Position numbers and translations under genes: made by a program | Part shown: positions 14,796-20,391 of the stretch, in pieces | Numbering within the stretch: position 1 is the first letter of the stretch | Layout of the letters: every line of letters starts with the position of its first letter | The notes under the pieces: generated by a model | The model's database searches: none | The model's input: only the letters and a program-made list of their open reading frames with translations | What the model was told of the DNA's origin: nothing | From: JBJXFY01 sp046155815 | Lineage (GTDB): Bacteria; Verrucomicrobiota; Verrucomicrobiia; Limisphaerales; CAIMTB01 | Length of the DNA stretch: 20,391 bases | Assembly: GCA_046155815.1 (NCBI GenBank) | Contig: JBJXFY010000344.1 | Location: forward strand, 1 to 20,391 | Direction of reading: 5' to 3'

Positions 14796-15857
14796 TCAAC
14801 CGTGCGCCGTCACCTGCCTGATCAGCTCGCCGAGCCGCACATGATCGGCCAGCCGGGTCCGCCAGCGCGACGGCCAGCCGGCGATTCCGGAGGCCGCTCC
14901 CAGCAGCGCGCCCACGACCACGCCGCGGTGACAGTTTTCGCCGCCGGCCATCGTGTTCGCAATCAGGCCGGCCTCCGGCTTGGCGGCGTACTTCAGGACG
15001 AAATACAGTGCCGCGGGAAAAGCGTCGCCGATGTAGCAGGCCGGGCTGAGGCGTTCGCCCACGACGCGCAGGTCCGGCTCATCGAGCCAGTGTTCGAGCC
15101 GCGCCACGGACAGGCCCGGCACTGTCCCGCCCTCGGCGCAGACCGCCTCGCGCAGGCCCTCGCCGCCGATCACGCGGCGCAGCATCCCGGCGAAGGCCGC
15201 CGCCGCGACGAGGACTTCGGGCGCGCGGTGGGTCAGGGCGACCTGATCGCGGACCGCGTGGTCCAGCGCCGGTGCGTCGCCCAAAAACCACGCGGCCAGC
15301 GGTGGAACCCCCGCGAGCCCGCCGATGTGGATGTCCGTGATGCCGCAGGCGCGTGGCTTCCGGCCGCGGCCCAGGTTCGTGATGAAGCCACGGTGAACCT
15401 CCTCGACATAGGTGTCGTGATGGCTGCCCGGCGTGGTGAGGAAGGCCACGTAGCGGCGCGCGTAGTCGTCCACGTCATGCCGGCCGGTCTCGGCGAGCGA
15501 GGCCAGCAGCTCGGCGGCCAGCCGGAGGTTCAGCGTGTTTTCACCCGCCGCCAGTTGCTGGTGATAGTGTACGCCCGGCCGTCCCCAGAAGGCGCGCTGG
15601 TCGTGCAGGATGTCGAGTTCAGGTGATGGGGCGTCCCATCGCGAACGCCAGAGGATCGAATCGGGATGCGGGTTGCGCGGGGCAAGAAGTTCGGTGATCG
15701 GGCCGTAGTCACGGCGCAAGGCTTCCCGGTCGTAGTACCAATGCACCGGCATCGCCAGGGCGTCGCCGAGGAAGGCGCCCCACAAGGAGCCGGCCGCGCG
15801 GTCGGCCGGGGCCCCCGCAACGGGCGGAGCCGGCTCAGGAAGGGTTGGCCGATTCAT
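14796..15857 (-). CDS. ADP-ribosylglycohydrolase-fold / J1-crystallin-like protein
   Basis: The 353-residue protein has the ARH-like elements GAFLGDALAMPVHWYYD (28-43) and GGLAGVPPLA (179-188), and a C-terminal GGENCHRGVVVGALLGAASG (305-324). Active ARHs have GGDTDT-type aspartates here for their Mg ions. This protein instead has GGENCHRG, which I recall from the J1-crystallin-like branch, and GENTLN (105-110) in the position of another acidic site. The metal-binding centre therefore looks altered and hydrolase activity is uncertain. The ATG at 15857 overlaps the upstream methyltransferase stop (ATGA), so the pair is coupled. ispF follows after 47 bases. A longer frame upstream of 15857 lies within the methyltransferase gene. 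Confidence 0.82.
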   Translation of the reverse strand: MNRPTLPEPAPPVAGAPADRAAGSLWGAFLGDALAMPVHWYYDREALRRDYGPITELLAPRNPHPDSILWRSRWDAPSPELDILHDQRAFWGRPGVHYHQQLAAGENTLNLRLAAELLASLAETGRHDVDDYARRYVAFLTTPGSHHDTYVEEVHRGFITNLGRGRKPRACGITDIHIGGLAGVPPLAAWFLGDAPALDHAVRDQVALTHRAPEVLVAAAAFAGMLRRVIGGEGLREAVCAEGGTVPGLSVARLEHWLDEPDLRVVGERLSPACYIGDAFPAALYFVLKYAAKPEAGLIANTMAGGENCHRGVVVGALLGAASGIAGWPSRWRTRLADHVRLGELIRQVTAHG

Positions 15858-16597
15858 GGCAATCGGTCCCAGACCGTGAGTTCGGCCACGCTCCACTGGA
15901 ACTTGCGGGCGTGCTCGCGGATGACGAAAGGCAGATCCGTGCGCGCGGCGAGGCGGAAGCCCGGCCCCAGCGCCTCGCCGATCAGTGCATACGTCGCGCG
16001 GCCCGCGGCGCTGAGCCATTCCGACGGCGGCGTGTACTCCTCCAGCCAGGTGTAGGGGGACGTGAGGATGAGCCGGCCGCCGGGCCGGACGCGGCCTGCC
16101 AAGCCCGCCAGCAGCCGCCGGGGCGCAGGTACGCGGTCGAGCAGGTTGGCCGCGTGGACCACGTCGAAGTCCCCGAACCCCGCCGGCAGTTCAAGCGCGT
16201 CGGCGACCTCGAACCGCACGCCGCCGGCATCTACCCCGGCCGGACGCCGCGCCACGGCGGTGGACGTGACGTCGCCGGTTTCAACCAACGCGTACGCCAG
16301 TTCGCCCTCGCGCCGGAGCGTTTCCGCCGCGCCGATGAAGCGCCGCGACAGGTCGCTGCCGACGACTTCAGCGAACGTCCGCGCCAGTTCGAACGCGCTT
16401 CGTCCGACGGCGCAGCCCGCGTCCAGCGCGCGGCGGTTCGGCCCGGAGTAGCCGCCCAGCCCGGTCGTGACGGTCCGCACCGGAAACTGAAGGGCATCCT
16501 TCGGCCCGGCCGGCCACGGCATCACGGCCGCGTCCTCGCCGTAGTGGAACAGCAGGTACTCGGCCACGGCGCGGTCGGATTCGTAGTAGGGATTCAT
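15854..16597 (-). CDS. Putative 4-mercaptohistidine N1-methyltransferase (OvoA C-terminal type), stand-alone
   Basis: The 247-residue protein begins MNPYYESDRAVAEYLLFHYG and carries ALDAGCAVGRSAFELAR (57-73) for SAM binding, AANLLDRV (149-156), LTSPYTWLEEYTP (178-190), and the closing motif DLPFVIREHARKFQWSV (221-237). This is the pattern of the OvoA C-terminal methyltransferase domain that adds the N1 methyl in ovothiol synthesis. In OvoA it is fused to the DinB/sulfoxide-synthase part. Here it stands alone and no sulfoxide synthase is in the window. Start ATG 16597 was chosen over a GTG at 16660 because family members begin at this motif. The stop overlaps the ARH-like gene. The role in ovothiol synthesis is inferred from homology. 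Confidence 0.88.
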   Translation of the reverse strand: MNPYYESDRAVAEYLLFHYGEDAAVMPWPAGPKDALQFPVRTVTTGLGGYSGPNRRALDAGCAVGRSAFELARTFAEVVGSDLSRRFIGAAETLRREGELAYALVETGDVTSTAVARRPAGVDAGGVRFEVADALELPAGFGDFDVVHAANLLDRVPAPRRLLAGLAGRVRPGGRLILTSPYTWLEEYTPPSEWLSAAGRATYALIGEALGPGFRLAARTDLPFVIREHARKFQWSVAELTVWDRLP

Positions 16598-16700
16598 GCA
16601 CCGATGGCCCGGTTGGTCTTCGTCCCACCTGACCGGCTCCTGCAGGTTTAGCCGGGGCACGGCCGGCTGTCGGACCCGCCCTGGGTGAATAGCAGGCGGC

Positions 16701-16717
16701 GCGTCCCGCTGGGACGC
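16701..16717 (-). repeat. 7-bp inverted repeat overlapping the metallopeptidase stop codon
   Basis: GCGTCCC (16701-16707), loop GCT, GGGACGC (16711-16717). The last base of the stem is the G of the stop codon (TAG on the minus strand, 16719-16717). On the minus strand the bases after the hairpin are not U-rich, so it is a possible transcript-end or intergenic repeat, not a textbook terminator. Confidence 0.4.
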
Positions 16718-17862
16718 TACGCGGCGAGGGCCTGTCGCAGGTGGGCGGCGGGCTGGTAGTTCTTCAGCACCACGATGGTCTTGCCGTCGCGCTGCATCCG
16801 GGCCTCCGTGACCTGGATTTCCGGCGTCTTGTGCGGCGCGAAGAGGATGTCGTCGTGCGTGGCGTTCGACTTCTCGGCGAACTTGTCAGGCGTGAGGTGG
16901 CCGCCGAGATGGTCGCTGCGGCCGGTGGCGACGTGCAGCGTGCCGAGAACCTTCTCGTCCTGGATGTCGCGGCCGGAGGGCGGCAGCACCTGCGTGCCGA
17001 AGCCCAGTTCACCCAGTTCTCCGGTCATGGGGTCCGCGGCGAGCTTCGCGTTGTGATCGTCCACGGTGGACTGCGCGCCGCTCAGGAGCGTGGCGCGGGT
17101 GATGCGGCCGCCCGTGACGTGCATGAGGCCGAGCGCGCCGTCCTTGTACTGCATGGGAAACTGCCCCTCGGCGCCGTGGGGAACGAAGTACACCTCGCCC
17201 GCGGGCAGGTTCGCCACGTCGGGCTTCTCGCCGCGACACAGGCCGTGGCTCTTCTGCGCTTCCTGGCCCTCGGTAAGCAGGCGAAGCGTGTACTTTTCGC
17301 CGGCCACCGCGTAGTCAATCTCGAACCAGTCCGCCCGTGTCAGGCTCAGGCGCAGCTTCTCGGCCTGCCGGCTCACCTCGTCGTAGTCCACCGCCAGGCC
17401 GGTGCGCAGGATGATCTCATTCAGCCCGTGCAGCGTCGCACCGCGGAAGCCGAACTGCTTCGCCAACGCCGTCAGGGGCGCCGTGGCCGAGTAAGTCGAG
17501 ATGCAGAGGATGATGTTGTAGAGCGGATACACGTCGCGGCCCAGGCTCAGCTCCCGGCCGTCCGGCGCGACGCAGGCATCCGGCAGGTCGAGGTTGCTGC
17601 CGCCGGTGACCTGGTAGGCAAACAGGTCGCCACCCGTCAGGCCCAGCTCCGCGAGGCCGCCGTCCTTCAGCCCGCGATAGAAGACGTCGTGCGCGTGGCG
17701 TTGGATGGTGAGCGATTCGTCCTTTAGGAACGCGAAGTCCTTCACCTGGGTCGGGTCAGGCAGGTCAATCAGCAGGGCCACGCGCTCGCCGACCTTCGGA
17801 TGGAACACCGTGCGCAGGAGGCGCGTGAGGCTGAAAGGGGGAAACTCTCGGTACTTGTCCAT
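16717..17862 (-). CDS. M29-like metallopeptidase (aminopeptidase T-type fold)
   Basis: The 381-residue protein has the pattern of the M29 thermostable aminopeptidases and related dioxygenase-like proteins (NicX type). Candidate metal ligands are NLPAGEVYF (E223), GELGELGFG (E285), LGTLHVATG (H310) and ATHDDILF (H336, D338). In Thermus AmpT the ligands are two Glu, two His and one Asp in the same order. The order therefore suggests an intact two-metal site, but aligning this divergent C terminus is uncertain. The substrate is unknown. The ATG at 17862 gives a typical N terminus (MDKYREFPPFSLTRLL). Upstream is CutC (121-base gap), downstream the ovothiol-type methyltransferase (119-base gap). 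Confidence 0.75.
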   Translation of the reverse strand: MDKYREFPPFSLTRLLRTVFHPKVGERVALLIDLPDPTQVKDFAFLKDESLTIQRHAHDVFYRGLKDGGLAELGLTGGDLFAYQVTGGSNLDLPDACVAPDGRELSLGRDVYPLYNIILCISTYSATAPLTALAKQFGFRGATLHGLNEIILRTGLAVDYDEVSRQAEKLRLSLTRADWFEIDYAVAGEKYTLRLLTEGQEAQKSHGLCRGEKPDVANLPAGEVYFVPHGAEGQFPMQYKDGALGLMHVTGGRITRATLLSGAQSTVDDHNAKLAADPMTGELGELGFGTQVLPPSGRDIQDEKVLGTLHVATGRSDHLGGHLTPDKFAEKSNATHDDILFAPHKTPEIQVTEARMQRDGKTIVVLKNYQPAAHLRQALAA

Positions 17863-17983
17863 GGTGGTGGGGGAGATGGTGATTAGCGGCTGTTCAGGTT
17901 CTGTCTAATTCACAGTGGCGCAGAAATCCGTCGGCGCAAAAGTCTCCATGTCACGGTTTCGCGACCTGACGCCCGCTTCGGCG

Positions 17984-18736
17984 TCACGGGTCGCCGGCCA
18001 GCGCGCGGAAAGCCGCCACCCGCCCCGCGTCCGCCACCGTGCCGGCGTATTCAGACGGCCCGTACTGCCGGCCCATCGCCACGCGGCCGTTGCGGAAGGT
18101 CATGCCGCTCGCCAATGGCACGCTGGCCGAGACGTGGAACTCCGCCGCGCCGGTCGCTGCCAGGATTTTCGCGACGTTCCGCTCGGTCACGCCGCCGCCG
18201 GGCACGACGAGGATCCGCCCTGCCGCGCGGCGCACGAGTTCCGCGATCAGGTCGAGCCCTTCGAGGACGGAACGCTCCAACCCGGAAGTCAGCACGCGCT
18301 CGATGCCCAGGCTGATCAGGTCGTCCAGCGCGGCGTGCGGATCGCGCGCCATGTCGAACGCGCGGTGAAAGGTGATCGGCAGCGGCCGGGCCAGCGCCAC
18401 CAGCTCCCGCGTGCGCGGCACGTCCACGTCGCCGCCCGTGGTGAGAAGCCCGAGCACGATCATGTCCGCGCCGAGCTGCTTCGCGAGCACGAGGTCGCGG
18501 CGCATGACCTCGAATTCGTCGTCGGAGTACAGAAAGTCGCCGGCGCGCGGGCGGATCATCACGGCGAGCGTCAGCCGGACCCGCCCGCGGACGCGCTCTG
18601 TCAGGCCCGCGCTGGGCGTCAGGCCGCCTTCGCCGAGGGCGCTGCACAGCTCGATGCGGTTCGCCCCGCCCTGTTCCGCCGCCAGCGCGCCGGCCACGGA
18701 GTCCACGCAGACCTCAATGTTCACGCGGGGCTTCAT
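17984..18736 (-). CDS. cutC: Copper homeostasis protein CutC
   Basis: The 250-residue TIM-barrel protein shows IEVCVDSVAGA (7-17, C10), GGANRIELCSALGEGGLTPS (23-42, C31), AVMIRPRAGDFLYSDDE, ITFHRAFDM, ERVLTSG and VVPGGGVTERNV, all typical of CutC. The family name comes from copper-sensitive mutants. A direct catalytic role is not established, and many CutC genes are not copper-induced. The ATG overlaps the upstream pyrC stop by ATGA. Length is normal and the start is unambiguous. Confidence 0.95.
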   Translation of the reverse strand: MKPRVNIEVCVDSVAGALAAEQGGANRIELCSALGEGGLTPSAGLTERVRGRVRLTLAVMIRPRAGDFLYSDDEFEVMRRDLVLAKQLGADMIVLGLLTTGGDVDVPRTRELVALARPLPITFHRAFDMARDPHAALDDLISLGIERVLTSGLERSVLEGLDLIAELVRRAAGRILVVPGGGVTERNVAKILAATGAAEFHVSASVPLASGMTFRNGRVAMGRQYGPSEYAGTVADAGRVAAFRALAGDP

Positions 18737-20151
18737 GTTGACGCCGGCAGGCCCGCCACTTCGCTGAAGACCGGGTTGCCGCGGAAGAGGGTGGCGACCG
18801 CCCGGCCGCGCATGGGCCAGCGGTCGAAGGGCGTGTTGGCCGACTTGCTGAGCGTGCGGGCACGGGAGTATTCCCAGCGCATTTCCGGGTCCAGGAGGGT
18901 CAGGTCCGCGACGTGGCCGGGCGCGATCCGGCCAAGCGGCAGGCGCGTGGCGGCGTCGTTCAGTCCCAGCAGCGCGGCGGGGCGGACGGTGAACTTCTCG
19001 ATCACCTGCGGCAGGGTGAGATGCCCCGCGTGGTAAAGCTCCGTCAGCGCGAGGCCCAGCTCGGTCTCCAGCCCGGTGATGCCGAAGGGCGCCTCGTCAA
19101 ACTCCACCTCCTTCTCGTAGTTGCAGTGCGGGGCGTGGTCGCTGCACAGGATGCCGAGGACGCCGGACTTCAGCCCCTCGATGATCGCCGCGCGGTCGGC
19201 GGAGGAACGCAGCGGCGGGTTCATCTTGAGGTTGGTGTCGTAGGACGGCCAGTCCGGGCGTTCGGCGGACTTGAGGAGCTTCGCGGCCTGCGTGTCCGCG
19301 CCGTCCTCGCGCCAAAAGGCCGGGCCGCCGCCGATGGCCGCGTCCGTCAGGGTGAAATGGTGCGGGCAGGCCTCGCCGGTGATCGGCACGCCCCGGTCCT
19401 GCGCGCGCCGGAGAAGCTGGACCGCGTTGGCCGTGCTGACGTGCTGGCAGTGGACGGGCGTGCGGGTGAACTCGGCGAGGATGATGTTCCGCGCCACGAT
19501 GATGTCCTCGCCCACGGCCGGCCAGCCGCGCAGGCCGAGCCGCGTGCTCCACAGCCCCTCGTGCATCATTCCGCCCTCGGTCAGCTGGTAGTCCTGGCAG
19601 TGGTCCATCACCACCAGGTCGAACATTTGTGCGTACTCGAGCGCGCGGCGCATCAGTTCGTTGTCCTGCACGCAGTGGCCGTCGTCGGTGATCGCCACCA
19701 CCCCGGCCTTCCGCAGCGAGCCGATGGGCGCCAGTTCCTCGCCCGCGATGCCCACCGTGATGGCGCCGGCGACTTCGACACGGATCACGGCGGTGCGTGC
19801 GGCGAGGTCGCGCACTTGGACCACGGCCGCCGCGTTGTCGAGCGCCGGCCGGGTGTTAGGCATGCACACGACCGAGGTGAAGCCGCCCGCCGCGGCCGCG
19901 CGCGTGGCGTGGGCGATGGTTTCCTTTGCGCTCTGGCCCGGTTCGCGCAGGTGGACGTGGAGATCAATCATTCCGGGCGCGACCACCAGGCCCGCGACTT
20001 GCACCACCCGCGCGCCCGCCGCGTCCGGATGATCCGCGAGGTCGCGGCCCACGGCGCGCACGGTGCCGTCGCAAACCAGCACGTCGGCCGTGGCGTCGTG
20101 GCTGGAGGCGGGGTCAATGACCCGGCCGCCACGGAGCAGGAGGGCGTCCAT
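18733..20151 (-). CDS. pyrC: Dihydroorotase, class I
   Basis: Dihydroorotase closes carbamoyl aspartate to dihydroorotate in pyrimidine synthesis. The sequence shows DLHVHLREPG (63-72, metal-binding H65 and H67), MPNTRPALDN (97-106), D157 (bridging-ligand position in class I enzymes), H184, H237 and CSDHAPH (336-342, D338). At 472 residues it is about 45 longer than typical class I enzymes. The extra length includes a segment about 277-305 (FWREDGADTQAAKLLKSAERPD) between the second and third metal-ligand regions. The ATG at 20151 follows no clear SD. The stop overlaps cutC. pyrB is not adjacent. Confidence 0.94.
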   Translation of the reverse strand: MDALLLRGGRVIDPASSHDATADVLVCDGTVRAVGRDLADHPDAAGARVVQVAGLVVAPGMIDLHVHLREPGQSAKETIAHATRAAAAGGFTSVVCMPNTRPALDNAAAVVQVRDLAARTAVIRVEVAGAITVGIAGEELAPIGSLRKAGVVAITDDGHCVQDNELMRRALEYAQMFDLVVMDHCQDYQLTEGGMMHEGLWSTRLGLRGWPAVGEDIIVARNIILAEFTRTPVHCQHVSTANAVQLLRRAQDRGVPITGEACPHHFTLTDAAIGGGPAFWREDGADTQAAKLLKSAERPDWPSYDTNLKMNPPLRSSADRAAIIEGLKSGVLGILCSDHAPHCNYEKEVEFDEAPFGITGLETELGLALTELYHAGHLTLPQVIEKFTVRPAALLGLNDAATRLPLGRIAPGHVADLTLLDPEMRWEYSRARTLSKSANTPFDRWPMRGRAVATLFRGNPVFSEVAGLPAST

Positions 20152-20178
20152 CTGGCCGTGAGGCTAACCGGGCACGAA

Positions 20179-20184
20179 TTGACA
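20179..20184 (+). promoter_or_regulatory. Candidate -35 of the tRNA-Gly promoter
   Basis: A perfect TTGACA lies 37 bases before the tRNA, at the position expected if transcription starts a few bases upstream of 20221. The matching -10 (CAGCGT, 20202-20207, after a 17-base spacer) is poor, so only the -35 is convincing. Confidence 0.4.
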
Positions 20185-20220
20185 AGGCAAGGCACCCCGG
20201 GCAGCGTCCCTCCACCGCGA

Positions 20221-20294
20221 GCGGGTGTAGCTCAATGGTAGAGCTCCAGTCTTCCAAACTGGCTACGAGGGTTCGATTCCCTTCACCCGCTCCA
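20221..20294 (+). tRNA. tRNA-Gly(TCC), CCA encoded
   Basis: The cloverleaf closes. The acceptor stem is GCGGGTG/CACCCGC and the D arm is GCTC/GAGC. The anticodon arm is CCAGT-CTTCCAA-ACTGG, with anticodon TCC (decodes GGA). The variable loop is CTAC and the T arm is GAGGG-TTCGATT-CCCTT. The discriminator is T at 20291, followed by encoded CCA to 20294. It is the last clear feature before the window end. Confidence 0.96.
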
Positions 20295-20391
20295 AACTTC
20301 GGCGGTCTGTCCCCCGCAATGGATTGTGTAGCTGGCGCCATTTCCGAAGTGCCGAAGTGTGAATGAAAGTAAGAATACCCGCGCCGATTTG
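20295..20391. other. Flank after tRNA-Gly, no gene supported
   Basis: The last 97 bases look less GC-rich than the rest. An ATG at 20363 opens a frame MKVRIPAPI that runs off the window end, too short to judge. ACTTCGGC (20297-20304) and GCCGAAGT (20351-20358) are inverted copies, 46 bases apart, a loose hairpin. Confidence 0.35.

Noticed and set aside
18913..20241. 442-residue plus-strand frame opposite pyrC
   Set aside because: Shadow of dihydroorotase; it also runs into the tRNA-Gly gene.
20114..20341. 75-residue minus-strand frame over the tRNA-Gly gene
   Set aside because: The peptide GAGEGNRTLVASLEDWSST is the antisense translation of the tRNA, a known kind of false protein.
1..20391. 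CRISPR array, transposase, integrase or phage genes
   Set aside because: No repeat-spacer periodicity, no inverted-repeat-bounded transposase and no phage-type protein motif were found.

Overview
This is a GC-rich, gene-dense bacterial chromosome segment with no mobile element, CRISPR array or phage gene that I can support. Several features together suggest a Verrucomicrobiota-type organism (Pedosphaera/Limisphaera-like lineages are plausible): a pseudopilin with the RAFTLIELLVVIAIIAILAS leader, a LamG/FG-GAP/ASPIC-UnbV secreted protein, a free-standing 4-mercaptohistidine N1-methyltransferase, and a beta-barrel protein with an NWGYD motif. This placement comes from recalled family distributions and no search was run.

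Layout. 194-1486 (+) holds a pseudopilin and a small lipoprotein, closed by a strong hairpin terminator. 1695-5457 (-) holds a large ASPIC/UnbV repeat protein followed by an outer-membrane barrel protein. A tRNA-Arg(CCT) gene lies at 5568-5643. 5806-6933 (+) holds a two-helix membrane peptide and an EcsC-family protein. 7050-9568 (-) is a two-gene cofactor/tRNA unit: a CoaB-like synthetase overlapping by ATGA a fused CCA-adding-type nucleotidyltransferase plus HPPK (FolK). Divergent from it, 9662-12745 (+) holds a P1B-4-type metal ATPase and a universal stress protein, then a MidA/NDUFAF7-like methyltransferase at 12826-13983. 13992-20151 (-) is a seven-gene same-strand block, in transcription order: pyrC, cutC, an M29-like metallopeptidase, an ovothiol-type N-methyltransferase, an ADP-ribosylglycohydrolase/J1-crystallin-like protein, ispF and a 90-residue unknown. 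A tRNA-Gly(TCC) gene at 20221-20294 closes the window.

How the genes work together. Three start/stop overlaps of the form ATGA (8927-8930, 15854-15857, 18733-18736) predict translational coupling between CoaB and CCA-HPPK, between the ovothiol-type methyltransferase and the ARH-like protein, and between dihydroorotase and CutC. Much of the content is housekeeping metabolism: pyrimidine, folate, CoA, isoprenoid and tRNA 3'-end maturation. Metal and stress functions are interspersed (P1B-4 ATPase, UspA, CutC, ovothiol-type methylation). The most unusual items are the tRNA-nucleotidyltransferase/HPPK fusion and the coupled methyltransferase/ARH-like pair. Recognisable Shine-Dalgarno sequences are scarce, so several start choices rest on protein homology and gene overlaps.
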